64,000 bases of DNA from Bacteroidales bacterium. GTDB taxonomy: Bacteria > Bacteroidota > Bacteroidia > Bacteroidales > Paludibacteraceae. The position numbers and the translations under genes are program-made. Of the stretch, positions 1-9,402 are shown one piece after another. Where the stretch lies: NCBI GenBank assembly GCA_012518275.1, contig JAAYSS010000047.1, positions 19,058-83,057 of the forward strand. Reading direction: 5' to 3'. The stretch's first letter is position 1; each line of letters starts with the position of its first letter. The notes below the pieces were generated by a model that saw nothing but the letters and a program-made list of their open reading frames with translations, was not told where the DNA came from and did not search any database.

Positions 1-888
1 AATGGTTTCATAACCTTCGCCATAAAGCGGCGGAAAAATAAAAATCAAAATGCTGAGGATAACACCGCCGAGCAATAACTTTTGAATCGGCGATTTAATG
101 CTTCGAAAAAAACCTTCCAAAAAATTCATTCCACGCGTAAAATATAGCGAAACCAAACCGCAGGCAATACCCAATACAATCAACCAGGGAATGCGCCCAA
201 CGGCGAATGGCTCATAAGTAGAAAATTGGAATAAAAATGCCTTTCCGGTCAGCACATAGGAAAGAGAAGTAGCTGTAACCGAAGAAATTAACAAAGGAAC
301 TATTGACGTCATGGTCATATCGAGCAATAAGACCTCCAACGTAAAAACAAATCCGGCAATAGGGGCTTTGAAAATACCCCCAATAGCTCCGGCTGCACCA
401 CAACCAATCATCAACATCAAGGTTTTTTGATCGAGTTTAAAAAATTTGCCCAGATTGGAACCGATAGCTGAACCAGTCAAAACGATAGGCGATTCAGCAC
501 CCACCGAACCTCCGAAGCCGATAGTTACGGCACTACCCACTATCGATGTCCACACATTATGCAGTTTTATAATTGATTTTCGCTGGGAAATGGCATAGAG
601 AATTCGAGTTACACCGTGACTGATGTCATCTTTCACAATATATCTGACAAAAAGATACGAAAGGGTAATGCCGACAAATGGGAACAACAGATACCAAAAA
701 CTTACTTCGTCCGGATTAAACCAACCAGTAAGAAGTTTCTGAATAAGATAAATAGCAGATTTTAAAACGTTGGCGGCAATAGAGGCAAAGATTCCTACCA
801 AAAGGCTGAGGAAAAGAACAAAATGGTGCTGCTTGATGTTCTTTTCACGCCATGCTATTAATTTACCGTACCAATTTTTATCAATCAT
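1..888 (-). CDS. ClC-family chloride channel/transporter (3' end cut by window edge)
   Basis: This reading frame is absent from the ORF track because it runs off the left edge; 296 codons are visible from an ATG at 886-888 (MIDKNWYGKLIAWREK). It is strongly hydrophobic. The segment GFGGSVGAESPIV matches the second ClC selectivity motif (G-x-E-x-P, with the gating glutamate), and GGIFKAPIAGFVFTLE matches the conserved ClC helix after it. ClC proteins carry chloride as channels or in exchange for protons across the inner membrane; which mode applies cannot be told here. The C-terminal part, with the ion-coordinating tyrosine and any CBS domains, lies outside the window. Confidence 0.88.
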   Translation of the reverse strand, partial: MIDKNWYGKLIAWREKNIKQHHFVLFLSLLVGIFASIAANVLKSAIYLIQKLLTGWFNPDEVSFWYLLFPFVGITLSYLFVRYIVKDDISHGVTRILYAISQRKSIIKLHNVWTSIVGSAVTIGFGGSVGAESPIVLTGSAIGSNLGKFFKLDQKTLMLMIGCGAAGAIGGIFKAPIAGFVFTLEVLLLDMTMTSIVPLLISSVTATSLSYVLTGKAFLFQFSTYEPFAVGRIPWLIVLGIACGLVSLYFTRGMNFLEGFFRSIKSPIQKLLLGGVILSILIFIFPPLYGEGYETI

Positions 889-969
889 TACCAGTGTAAG
901 TAAATGAAACACAAAGATAATATTTTTTCATTTAGATAGAAAAAATCAAGCGCTAGATTTATTGCACGG

Positions 970-2373
970 CTACATCCCTTTACCTTTGAATAAAATTTCG
1001 AGGGTGAAAAAAATAATTTTTAAATCGGTACCAAGATTCATATCCTCTGTGTACACAATATCATAATTAAGGCGTTCTATCATCTTTTCAATTGTATCTG
1101 CATAACCAATTTTTATCGGTCCCCAAGAGGTTAAACCCGGGCGGATGCGGTAAATCAAGCAATAATACGGTGCCTTTTGGACAATTTGATCAATGTAATA
1201 TTTGCGTTCAGGACGTGGCCCTACTAAACTCATATCCCCTTTTATGACATTAAAAAATTGTGGAATTTCATCTAATCGGTATTTGCGCATCGTGCGTCCA
1301 ACTTTTGTTATCCTATCATCATCAGGACCACTCAGCTGAGGTATCCCTTTTTCAGAATCGTAGTACATGGAACGGAATTTCAACATATTAAAACTCTTTC
1401 CAAATCTTCCGATACGCTCTTGTTTGTACAATACAGGACCTTTAGACCCCATTTTGATGGCTATAGCAAAATAAATCATAAAAGGCGATAACAATATCAA
1501 ACTAAGTACAGATATCACAATATCCATCGCACGTTTCACGCAAAGTTCCCAGTCTGACATGGTGGGCTGCGTAACACTCACCAGCGGATTAATTCCGTAC
1601 TTCTCAATCCTAACTTTCCCCGTCAATATTTCATAAAGACGAGGTGTAAACCAAATATCTACATTGTACTGAAACAGCCGATTGATTACATCAAAAATTC
1701 GATGCCCACCTGGATCATCTAACGCTACCACAACCTCACTAACATTATTATTCTCAATTACTTTCCCAACTTCAAATATATTGCCTAAAATTAATTCGAG
1801 GGGTACATCTTTTTCGAAGGACTCTACTTTCACATAACCAACAACCGTATTAAATAAGGATGTTTTAGAGATTTCTGACGCTATCCTTTGGGCATTTTTC
1901 CCCGTTCCAACAATCAGGGTATTGATTGTCCACTTTTTTCTCTTAAAATTTCGACGAATAATTAAGGTTTGAATAATCCGAAAAAGCCATGTAAAGCCAA
2001 ACAACATCGCATAAAGCACTAAAAGCGAGTAGTAATAATAGGTATAGTCGACCACAATATCGTCGAGAAGTAACACAAAGAAAATAATGACCGAAATAAT
2101 AGCAGTAGTAAGCAAGGTGGTAAAAAACTCAAAGAATTTTGATTCTTTTATGGGATTAAGATAATAGCCGGAAAGGTAGTTTATAGCAAGGCAAAGAAGT
2201 AAGAAAAGTACTAGGTTAGTATAATAGTTATAATTCGGGAAGAAAATCGTAATGTTAGAGAATAAAATCCCGTCATTCACAACCCACCTGAAAATCATAA
2301 AAAGTATCCACACAATCAGTGCTGCTACTAAATCAAAGAATATGTACTTAAAAATGAGTACTTTTTTATTCAT
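970..2373 (-). CDS. Polyprenyl-phosphate sugar-1-phosphate transferase (WcaJ-like)
   Basis: The 467-residue protein has four N-terminal membrane segments (about residues 6-28, 50-68, 80-105, 110-133). A Rossmann-like central domain follows (TLIVGTGKNAQRIASEI), then a C-terminal bacterial sugar-transferase domain from about residue 280. Conserved pieces of that domain are KRAMDIVIS, LYKQERIGRFGKSF, MLKFRSM, LDEIPQFFNVIKGDMSLVGPRPE and RPGLTSWG. The family transfers a sugar-1-phosphate to undecaprenyl phosphate and so starts exopolysaccharide or O-antigen repeat units at the inner membrane. No other polysaccharide genes are adjacent, so the polymer is unknown. The next gene upstream (Sua5) ends 6 bp away. 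Confidence 0.92.
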   Translation of the reverse strand: MNKKVLIFKYIFFDLVAALIVWILFMIFRWVVNDGILFSNITIFFPNYNYYTNLVLFLLLCLAINYLSGYYLNPIKESKFFEFFTTLLTTAIISVIIFFVLLLDDIVVDYTYYYYSLLVLYAMLFGFTWLFRIIQTLIIRRNFKRKKWTINTLIVGTGKNAQRIASEISKTSLFNTVVGYVKVESFEKDVPLELILGNIFEVGKVIENNNVSEVVVALDDPGGHRIFDVINRLFQYNVDIWFTPRLYEILTGKVRIEKYGINPLVSVTQPTMSDWELCVKRAMDIVISVLSLILLSPFMIYFAIAIKMGSKGPVLYKQERIGRFGKSFNMLKFRSMYYDSEKGIPQLSGPDDDRITKVGRTMRKYRLDEIPQFFNVIKGDMSLVGPRPERKYYIDQIVQKAPYYCLIYRIRPGLTSWGPIKIGYADTIEKMIERLNYDIVYTEDMNLGTDLKIIFFTLEILFKGKGM

Positions 2374-2378
2374 ATGCG

Positions 2379-2942
2379 CTATTTCCTTATAATCTCAATC
2401 ACGTTTCCCAAACCAAGTTTTACTATCGAGCTGGGCTGTGCGGGCATGACATCATCTTGTCGGTATTCTACAACATAATCAACCGCGTTAATTATTTCCT
2501 GCGAAATTTCCCCAAAAGAAGTCGGCGGCTTTTCACCGCTAATATTGGCGGATGTCGAAACTATTGGAGCACGAAACATCTCGCACAGTTTTTTCGAAAA
2601 CCACTCATTAGTTACTCTGATACCAATTGTCCCGTCTTCAGCCACTAAGTTTTTAGCTAAATTCTTTGCTTCGGGATAAATAATTGTCAGCGGTTTTGTG
2701 GTCAATTCTATCAAATCCCAAGCTATCTCGGGAATTTCTTTCACATAGGCTTGCAACTTTGCTGTAGAATCAATCAAAACAAGCATTGATTTTGTCTCTT
2801 CGCGCTGTTTAATTTCATAAATACGTTTCACAGCACTCTCGTTAGAAGCATCGCAGCCCAGTCCCCAAATTGTATCTGTTGGGTATAAAATAATGCCGCC
2901 TGCGCGAAGTACTTCTACCGCTTTTTTCAAGTTTTCCTGCAT
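2379..2942 (-). CDS. Threonylcarbamoyl-AMP synthase (Sua5/YrdC/YwlC family)
   Basis: The family makes threonylcarbamoyl-AMP from threonine, bicarbonate and ATP, the first step of t6A37 modification of ANN-decoding tRNAs. The protein is a single YrdC domain: GGIILYPTDTIWGLGCDA near the N-terminus, KQREETKSMLVL, and TSANISGEKPP near residue 140. The track begins five codons earlier at a GTG (2955-2957); I prefer the ATG at 2940-2942 (MQENLKKAVEVLRAGG), giving 187 residues, the normal size for the short YrdC type without the Sua5 C-terminal domain. It lies 6 bp upstream of the sugar transferase and may be cotranscribed with it. Confidence 0.9.
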   Translation of the reverse strand: MQENLKKAVEVLRAGGIILYPTDTIWGLGCDASNESAVKRIYEIKQREETKSMLVLIDSTAKLQAYVKEIPEIAWDLIELTTKPLTIIYPEAKNLAKNLVAEDGTIGIRVTNEWFSKKLCEMFRAPIVSTSANISGEKPPTSFGEISQEIINAVDYVVEYRQDDVMPAQPSSIVKLGLGNVIEIIRK

Positions 2943-3006
2943 ATTGTTCACTTCCACTTAATCAAAACGTAAATATATGAGTTTTATTTTAATGAATGAA
3001 AAACAC

Positions 3007-4338
3007 TTATTGAGTGAGGGAAATTTCTAGGATATTTTTTGTTTTTTCGGTGATCCTAAATCGATTATCTGCTCTTAATCCAATTATCCAAACTATTTTG
3101 TTTTCAGAAACTAATAACCAAATGCTTTCTTTTTGATTTCGGTTGATTTTCTCATCAATAAAAAAATCACTCAATTTTTTGCTTTTTTTCATTCCAAAAG
3201 GATGGAAACTATCACCATGTTTCCATTTTCTGATTGTAAGCGGAAATTGAATTTTATCCGCATCAACGTGTATTCTTTCGGCTGTTTTTGAAACAATGAA
3301 ATTTTCGCTCATCAAGATTTTTTTCAGTGTCAAAGAAATCGGATTTTCGATTGCGGTATCGGTTTCATCTATTGTAAATTCAAGTTTTAAATTCGGTTCA
3401 ATTAAGTCGACAATTAAGTGTTCTCGATCTTTCAATACTCTATGAGTATCTGAGTAATAGCGATTCCCGGGTTCTTTATCCAATCCTTCAAAAACATCCT
3501 TGCTCACGTTGCTGTTAAAGTTATATTCTTGCAAAATTTCATAAAGTACTGTTTGGGGGGCAGGCTGAGATTTCAGTTTTTCAATATTGATAAAAGTTTG
3601 ATTTTCTTGGCTGAAAGTGATTGTTGCTTTAATTTCATTGATTTTTTCAGAATAAATTTTCCAAGCATCACGAAACCTTGAAATATTGTCGGCTAAAGAT
3701 TGTTTTACTGACGGATTGATGTCCGCCATTGCCGGTAAAATAATATTCCGGATTTTATTTCTGCTGTATTCATTTTCCAGATTAGTGGAGTCTGTTACAT
3801 AGTCGAGTTTCTGTTTTTGGGCGTATTTTTCAATTTCGGAACGAGTGCAGCAAAGCATCGGGCGCACGATATTTCCATTTTTTGGTTCAATGCCGGTAAG
3901 TCCTTTCAGCCCGGTTCCACGAATCAAATTCAGCAAGACCGTTTCAATCGAGTCGTCTATGTGGTGAGCAGTTACAATAGCTCGGCATTTATTATCATCA
4001 GCTGTTTTTTTGAACCACGCATAACGTAAATCGCGTGCAGCCATTTCGATGGAAATATTATTAGATTTCGCAAATTTAACGGTATCAAAATCAACTTTTT
4101 TGTAAATTAATTTATAGCTTTCAGCTAATTTTTCCACAAAAAGTTCATCTCGGATTGATTCATCGCCGCGCAGATGAAAATTGCAATGCGCCGCAACGCA
4201 CTCAAAACCTAATTTTTGCAGCATATGGAGCATCACAACTGAATCGGCGCCCCCACTCACACCGACCAAGACCCTTTCATTTTTGTCCAGAAGTTGATTT
4301 GCGTCTATAAATTGTTGAACTTTTTTGAGCATTTCCAT
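3007..4338 (-). CDS. tilS: tRNA(Ile)-lysidine synthase
   Basis: TilS converts cytidine 34 of the CAU-anticodon tRNA-Ile to lysidine using ATP and lysine, so that it reads AUA. The PP-loop ATPase motif SGGADSVV lies about 25 residues in; the N-terminal catalytic core follows (AAHCNFHLRGDES, TAHHIDDSIETVLLNLIRGTGLKGLTG). The C-terminal substrate-binding domain contains RKWKHGDSFHPFGMKKSKKLSDFFIDEKI. The track ORF extends 57 codons further upstream, across the divergent folC promoter and into folC. The ATG at 4336-4338 (or 4330-4332) is the sensible start and gives about 443 residues. Confidence 0.93.
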   Translation of the reverse strand: MEMLKKVQQFIDANQLLDKNERVLVGVSGGADSVVMLHMLQKLGFECVAAHCNFHLRGDESIRDELFVEKLAESYKLIYKKVDFDTVKFAKSNNISIEMAARDLRYAWFKKTADDNKCRAIVTAHHIDDSIETVLLNLIRGTGLKGLTGIEPKNGNIVRPMLCCTRSEIEKYAQKQKLDYVTDSTNLENEYSRNKIRNIILPAMADINPSVKQSLADNISRFRDAWKIYSEKINEIKATITFSQENQTFINIEKLKSQPAPQTVLYEILQEYNFNSNVSKDVFEGLDKEPGNRYYSDTHRVLKDREHLIVDLIEPNLKLEFTIDETDTAIENPISLTLKKILMSENFIVSKTAERIHVDADKIQFPLTIRKWKHGDSFHPFGMKKSKKLSDFFIDEKINRNQKESIWLLVSENKIVWIIGLRADNRFRITEKTKNILEISLTQ

Positions 4339-4355
4339 CGTTTTGAGTATTTTTG
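4324..4355 (+). promoter_or_regulatory. Bacteroidota-type promoter for folC
   Basis: TTTG at 4324-4327 is separated by 20 bp from TATTTTTG at 4348-4355, matching the TTTG/TAnnTTTG promoter of Bacteroidota. Transcription would start near 4362, giving a leader of about 80 nt before folC. The -33 box overlaps the first codons of the divergent tilS gene. Confidence 0.55.
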
Positions 4356-4366
4356 CAACCGTCTTA

Positions 4367-4374
4367 CAAAGATA
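4367..4374 (-). promoter_or_regulatory. -7 box for tilS
   Basis: On the minus strand the sequence reads TATCTTTG, a match to TAnnTTTG, about 29 bp upstream of the tilS ATG. I see no clear -33 TTTG at the expected spacing. Confidence 0.45.
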
Positions 4375-4442
4375 AAAAATACTTTTTGAAATCCGCACGG
4401 CAACTCTGACGGAATCACACATTTCAAAATCAAAATTTCCAA

Positions 4443-5732
4443 ATGAATTACCCTGAAACAATCCAATATCTTTACAATCGCCTGCCTGTTTTTCATCAAA
4501 TTGGCGCAAAAGCCTACAAACCCGGGCTTGAAAATTCCATCAAAATGATGAGCCAACTTGGCAATCCACAAAATAGTTACAAAACAATTCACATTGCAGG
4601 AACGAATGGAAAAGGTTCGGTTTCTCACTTTCTGTCAGCCATTTTGCAGTCGGCAGGGTACAAAGTCGGGCTTTACACTTCGCCCCATTTGGTTGATTTC
4701 AGAGAGCGAATTCGAGTGAATGGCCAAAAAATCAGCGAGCAATATGTTGTCGATTTTGTGAAAGAAAATGAAACCTTTTTTAACAAAATTCAGCCTTCGT
4801 TTTTTGAAGCCACGATGGCAATGGCTTTTCAGTATTTTGCTGATTCAAAGGTAGATATATCCTTAATCGAAGTGGGACTTGGCGGAAGGCTGGACAGCAC
4901 GAATATAATCAACCCAATTTTATCCGTAATCACAAATATTGGATTTGACCACACGGAGTTTCTTGGTGATTCGCTCGATAAAATTGCTGCTGAAAAAGCA
5001 GGAATTATTAAACCAAAAACGCCGGTTGTAATAGGAGAAACCACTTCGGAAACAAAACCGGTCTTTATTGAAAAAGCTATACAGGAAAGTGCTCCTATTA
5101 TTTTTTCAGAAGAAAAACACCAAGTCGATTTCTTCAGATATGATGATAAAATTATGAATGTGGAAGATTCGACGCTTGGGATGTTAAAAATTGGTTTAAG
5201 CGGTGATTATCAACTGAAAAATGTGTCAACAGTTCTTACTTGTTTTGATGAATTAAATAGTTTAGGCTTAAAAATTTCACAAGAAAACGTGAAAGTCGGA
5301 CTGTTGAAAGTAGTTGAAATGACAGGCTTGCAAGGGCGTTGGCAGGAAATTCAGAAAAATCCCCGCGTGATTTTAGACACAGGACATAACGTGGAAGGTG
5401 CAAAACTTGTTGCGTTTCAATTGCGCAAGCAAAGATATAATCGACTTCATATTATTTTTGGAATGGTAAACGACAAAGATGTTACTGGCGTTTTATCGTT
5501 GTTGCCACAAGAAGCTGTGTACTATTTCACTGCTGCTCAGGCCAAAAGAGCTTTGACACCGAAAGAATTACAGGAAAAAGCAAGAAAATACAATTTGGAA
5601 GGAAAAACATTTCCGTCCGTTGATGAAGCAGTAAAAAACGCATTAGATACTGCCAACAAAGACGACCTGATTTTTATCGGTGGAAGTAATTTTATTGTTG
5701 GTGAAGCACTTGCGTTTTTTGACAAACGATAA
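4443..5732 (+). CDS. folC: Bifunctional folylpolyglutamate/dihydrofolate synthase
   Basis: FolC adds glutamate to dihydropteroate and extends the polyglutamate tail of folates in the cytoplasm, using ATP. The ATP-binding motif HIAGTNGKGSVSHFLS lies around residues 49-64, followed by LYTSPHLVDFRERI. A Mur-ligase central domain (SLIEVGLGGRLDSTNI, TNIGFDHTEFLGDS, AAEKAGIIKP) and a C-terminal domain with LDTGHNVEGAK follow. At 429 residues it is of normal length. It is divergent from tilS and convergent with aspA. Confidence 0.95.
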   Translation: MNYPETIQYLYNRLPVFHQIGAKAYKPGLENSIKMMSQLGNPQNSYKTIHIAGTNGKGSVSHFLSAILQSAGYKVGLYTSPHLVDFRERIRVNGQKISEQYVVDFVKENETFFNKIQPSFFEATMAMAFQYFADSKVDISLIEVGLGGRLDSTNIINPILSVITNIGFDHTEFLGDSLDKIAAEKAGIIKPKTPVVIGETTSETKPVFIEKAIQESAPIIFSEEKHQVDFFRYDDKIMNVEDSTLGMLKIGLSGDYQLKNVSTVLTCFDELNSLGLKISQENVKVGLLKVVEMTGLQGRWQEIQKNPRVILDTGHNVEGAKLVAFQLRKQRYNRLHIIFGMVNDKDVTGVLSLLPQEAVYYFTAAQAKRALTPKELQEKARKYNLEGKTFPSVDEAVKNALDTANKDDLIFIGGSNFIVGEALAFFDKR

Positions 5733-5783
5733 AAAAGTGGTAATCAATTCATCAGATTACCACAACAGCAGTTTTTTTAATTT

Positions 5784-7217
5784 TTATTTCAAATTAATTT
5801 TCGAAGGTCTGATCATCTGTTTCGGATCCAAAATTTTGTCCAACTCTTCTTGGGTTAACAGTTTTTTATCAAGAACAAGCTGATACACACTACCACCCGT
5901 TTTCAGAGCTTCTTGAGCTATTTCCGTACAGCTTGCATACCCAATAAACGGCTTTAGTGCCGTAACAATCCCAATAGAGTTTTCTACCATATTGCGACAA
6001 TGGTCGCCATTTGCGGTTATTCCGTCCACGCATTCTACTCGAAGCGTATTGCAAGCACGAGCCAGCCAGGTGCATGATTCGATAACACTTTGAACCATAA
6101 CAGGTTCCATTACGTTTAATTCCAATTGCGCCGCTTCCGATGCCATCGTTACGGTCAAATCATTTCCGATAACTTTGAAACAAACTTGATTTACCACTTC
6201 GGGAATTACCGGATTCACTTTTCCGGGCATAATGGACGACCCGGGTTGCTTAGGTGGAAGGTTAATTTCCGACAGTCCGGTACGTGGTCCGGAAGCCATC
6301 AGGCGAAGGTCGTTACACGTTTTTGACAAGCGGATAGCAAGCATTTTCAATGCAGACGAATAAGCCACCATGGCAGAAGTATCGTGCGTAGCCGCAACCA
6401 AGTTATCAGCTAATGTAATGTTCCAATTAGTAATTTTTTTGATATGTCGCGTGCAGATTTCTGCGTATTCAGGCTCAGCGGTAATGCCTGTACCAATGGC
6501 AGTAGCACCCATATTTATAACAAGTAACCCTTCCGAAACCCGACTTAAGCGCTTCAATTCACTACGCATCGCTTCAGCAAAAGCGCCAAAAGACTGTCCA
6601 AGTGTCATAGGTACAGCATCTTGCAATTGAGTCCGACCCATTTTTATGATATTTTCAAATTCTTTTTCTTTTTTCTCAAACGAAACAATTAGCTTTTCAA
6701 GTGCGCTCTTTATCTCTTCGTGAAGCATGTAAAGCCCTAAACTCATCGCCGTGGGATACGCATCGTTTGTCGATTGTGCCATGTTGATGTGATCGTTCGG
6801 GTTGATAAATTTGTACTCAGCGCGCTCTTTACCCATTATTTCCAATGCCCGGTTGGCTATCACTTCATTAGCATTCATGTTTACGCTCGTTCCCGCACCG
6901 CCTTGCACCAAATCAATGGGAAAATGTTTAGTGTGTTTCCCGTCCATAAGTTCACGGCAAGCTGTAACTACAGCATCTTTTATCGCATCCGCAACTAATC
7001 CAAGTTCGTGATTGGCGAGTATGGCTCCCATTTTCACAATCCCAAGGGCTTTAATAAATTGTGGATGATCTGAAAGTAATTGACGGCTGATGTCAAAATT
7101 TTCGATGCAACGAAGGGTTTGAATTCCAAAAAGTGCATCAGCAGGGACTTCTTTGTCTCCTAAAAGATCATGCTCAACACGAACTTTACCGCTGGTTTTG
7201 AATTTGTACGTATTCAT
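5784..7217 (-). CDS. aspA: Aspartate ammonia-lyase
   Basis: The protein belongs to the aspartase/fumarase superfamily and should deaminate L-aspartate reversibly to fumarate and ammonia. The 477 residues include the N-terminal LLGDKEVPADALFGIQTLR, the TSTNDAYPTA region, GRTQLQDAVPMTLGQ and the flexible catalytic loop GSSIMPGKVNPVIPE. The N-terminal substrate-binding sequence favours aspartase over class II fumarase (which has GxxTQR in a different context). It supplies fumarate for anaerobic respiration or allows aspartate catabolism. It is transcribed alone, divergently from porQ. Confidence 0.92.
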   Translation of the reverse strand: MNTYKFKTSGKVRVEHDLLGDKEVPADALFGIQTLRCIENFDISRQLLSDHPQFIKALGIVKMGAILANHELGLVADAIKDAVVTACRELMDGKHTKHFPIDLVQGGAGTSVNMNANEVIANRALEIMGKERAEYKFINPNDHINMAQSTNDAYPTAMSLGLYMLHEEIKSALEKLIVSFEKKEKEFENIIKMGRTQLQDAVPMTLGQSFGAFAEAMRSELKRLSRVSEGLLVINMGATAIGTGITAEPEYAEICTRHIKKITNWNITLADNLVAATHDTSAMVAYSSALKMLAIRLSKTCNDLRLMASGPRTGLSEINLPPKQPGSSIMPGKVNPVIPEVVNQVCFKVIGNDLTVTMASEAAQLELNVMEPVMVQSVIESCTWLARACNTLRVECVDGITANGDHCRNMVENSIGIVTALKPFIGYASCTEIAQEALKTGGSVYQLVLDKKLLTQEELDKILDPKQMIRPSKINLK

Positions 7218-7243
7218 AGTTAAATTTGATTTATGGATTTCTA

Positions 7244-7251
7244 CAAAGATA
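7244..7251 (-). promoter_or_regulatory. -7 box for aspA
   Basis: The minus strand reads TATCTTTG (TAnnTTTG consensus) 27 bp upstream of the aspA ATG. A convincing -33 element is not visible. Confidence 0.4.
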
Positions 7252-7386
7252 ATATTTTATGGTATGACTGCCTAAGAAAAAAACTAAAAAAATTTAGAAA
7301 ATTTCGTTAACCTTACAAACAATTTTCTAGTTGTTGATTGAATTCAAGTTTTAAAAGTTAAATCTATGAAAAATAATTTTGTTAAA

Positions 7387-7419
7387 ATCGGAATGTTCCG
7401 ATAATAGGTGTTATTTTTG
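7387..7419 (+). promoter_or_regulatory. porQ promoter region with upstream palindrome
   Basis: TATTTTTG at 7412-7419 matches the -7 consensus and would place the start near 7426, about 72 nt before porQ. Immediately upstream, 7387-7402 is ATCGGAATGTTCCGAT: two perfect 7-bp arms around a 2-bp centre. It sits where the -33 box should be, so it could be an operator. That role is an inference. Confidence 0.4.
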
Positions 7420-7497
7420 TACTAAAAACACAATTACAGTAATAGTTTTGCGTTACTATTTACGATTTACATATCAGTTGATTCAGATTCAAATAGT

Positions 7498-8544
7498 ATG
7501 TTTAAGAAAAAGATTGTTCTAACATCCATTCTATTACTCTTAAATTTCTTGTTAGCTTTTCCACAAGCCGGCAGGGGAGTTTATCGATTTTTGGAGCTCC
7601 CCGTATCAGCTCGTGCCGCAGCTGTGGGTGGTAATAATGTATCTCTGCGCGATAATGATGTGAATTTTGCATTGATGAATCCAGCGCTTCTGACCAATGA
7701 AACATACGGCGTCATCGGACTGAATATGGCAAATTATCTGTCGGATATTAAATTTGGGAGTGCAGTATACGGACATAATTTCGGTGAAAATAATCTATTC
7801 GCTTTCGGTGTACAATACGTGGATATGGGAAAATTTGCAGGATATGATGAACTAGGTCAATACACCGAAGATTTTACTGCAAAAGACATCGCTCTGCATA
7901 TCAGCTACGCCCGTCCGTTGAACGATTTTTTTACCGCAGGAGCTACTTTAAAACCAATTTTCTCAGCCTACGAACGATATTCCAGTGTTGGTTTGGCGAT
8001 GGATTTGGGAGTAAATTACAACACAGAACTATTCAAAGCCGGATTAGTTATCAAAAATGCAGGAGTTCAGTTGAAAGGCTATTATTCCGACATCGGCGGG
8101 CAACACCGTGAGCCACTTCCATTTGATGTTCAGCTAGGAGTGACAAAGAAATTTGAACATGCTCCACTACGAATCTCGGTTACCGCCAATAATTTGCACC
8201 GCTGGGATGTAGCAACCTATCAAAAAACCAACAAAAAAGAAACAAACTTGGACGGGACACCCATCGAAAAAAAAATCAGTTTTGCCGATATGGCTTTTAG
8301 GCATTTAACTTTCGGCGTGGAGTTTGTCCCTTCTCAAAATTTTTACGTAGCTGCTGGTTACAACCACCGCCGCAACCGAGAAATGTCTATGGAAGGTTTC
8401 AAAAGCTTGGCCGGATTTTCGCTTGGTGCCGGAGTAAAACTCTACAAATTTCATGTTGGATTTGGCATGACACAATTTCAAGTTGGCAACAATTCCTATC
8501 AGTTCTCTATCAGTACTAATTTAGGCGAGTTTGTAAGTTTCTAA
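7498..8544 (+). CDS. porQ: Type IX secretion system protein PorQ
   Basis: The 348-residue protein has an N-terminal signal peptide ending near FPQAG and a PorV/PorQ-type outer-membrane beta-barrel. Recognisable stretches are RFLELPVSARAAAVGGN, NPALL and the alternating aromatic/glycine strands up to a C-terminal FSISTNLGEFVSF. PorQ belongs to the type IX secretion system, in which PorV and PorQ form attachment complexes at the cell surface with PorU and PorZ. Location just before cmk-ispH-pfkA, although interrupted by cutC on the other strand, fits a Bacteroidales setting. The start is the first ATG before the signal peptide. Confidence 0.85.
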   Translation: MFKKKIVLTSILLLLNFLLAFPQAGRGVYRFLELPVSARAAAVGGNNVSLRDNDVNFALMNPALLTNETYGVIGLNMANYLSDIKFGSAVYGHNFGENNLFAFGVQYVDMGKFAGYDELGQYTEDFTAKDIALHISYARPLNDFFTAGATLKPIFSAYERYSSVGLAMDLGVNYNTELFKAGLVIKNAGVQLKGYYSDIGGQHREPLPFDVQLGVTKKFEHAPLRISVTANNLHRWDVATYQKTNKKETNLDGTPIEKKISFADMAFRHLTFGVEFVPSQNFYVAAGYNHRRNREMSMEGFKSLAGFSLGAGVKLYKFHVGFGMTQFQVGNNSYQFSISTNLGEFVSF

Positions 8545-8623
8545 TTGAAAAATTAACTTATGCTTGCCAATTTCTAAGTCATATCGCAGGTTACCAACCA
8601 ATTAACCAAAATTAGATTACGAA

Positions 8624-9370
8624 TTATAAATTTTTCAAAATTTTCAGCGTCCTTTCTACTCTTTCTGCACTCGTGATTAACGTGCTGTATTCATTAATCG
8701 AAACATTTTTTCCGCCCATAGCGAAATCTGAGTTTCTAAATTTCATTTTGCTTTCAACCGGCTGACGTGCAGATAAATGAAACTCTTCTGCTCCCGATTC
8801 ACGAGCTATTTTACCGATATTCTCTTCATTGATACCACTTCCGGGCATGATAATTATTCTATTGTCGGCTTTTTCAACTAATTCTTTCAGTAAGTCAATC
8901 CCCTGCTCAGCTTTTGATTTCCCACCCGAAGTAAGAAGAGTGTCAAAGCCCAACGAGATGATTTTTTCCAAGCTTTGAAGCGGATCTTTGCAGCGGTCAA
9001 AAGCTCTATGAAAAGTCTTATTCATCCCTTTCGCGGCATTGAGCAGCAACGCGTTTTTTTCCATATCAATTCTGCCATCGGCGGTTAAACACCCAAACAC
9101 AACACCATCAACGCCAACTTTCCGACACATTTCAATATCTTTCAACATTGTACGTATCTCCACATCAGAATAGAGAAAATCCCCGCCACGTGGACGGATA
9201 ATAACGTTCAGTTTTATGTCGAGCAATTCTCGGGCTGTTACTATTTCGCCGTATGAAGGAGTAGTTCCTCCCTCGGGAATGGCAGCGCAAAGTTCTACAC
9301 GATATGCCCCACCCTTTTGGGCTTCCACACAACTGGCAACAGAATTTGCACAAATTTCTATTCGATACAT
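8624..9370 (-). CDS. cutC: CutC family protein
   Basis: This is a complete 248-residue TIM-barrel CutC protein: EICANSVASCVEAQKGGAYRVELCAAIPEGGTTPSYG at the N-terminus, VIIRPRGGDFLYSD, FHRAFDRCKDP and TSGGKSKAEQGI. CutC was named for copper homeostasis, but its direct chemical role is uncertain in many bacteria. It is a lone gene between porQ and cmk on the opposite strand. Confidence 0.92.
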   Translation of the reverse strand: MYRIEICANSVASCVEAQKGGAYRVELCAAIPEGGTTPSYGEIVTARELLDIKLNVIIRPRGGDFLYSDVEIRTMLKDIEMCRKVGVDGVVFGCLTADGRIDMEKNALLLNAAKGMNKTFHRAFDRCKDPLQSLEKIISLGFDTLLTSGGKSKAEQGIDLLKELVEKADNRIIIMPGSGINEENIGKIARESGAEEFHLSARQPVESKMKFRNSDFAMGGKNVSINEYSTLITSAERVERTLKILKNL

Positions 9371-9402
9371 AATTTTAGGATAATTTCTAATATCATTTTG
9401 TA

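Noticed and set aside
212-403. Minus-strand 63-residue track ORF
   Set aside because: It is an out-of-frame shadow of the partial ClC gene, which runs in another minus-strand frame across the window edge.
4339-4509. Track N-terminal extension of tilS by 57 residues
   Set aside because: The extension crosses the divergent promoter region and overlaps folC; the family starts just before the PP-loop.
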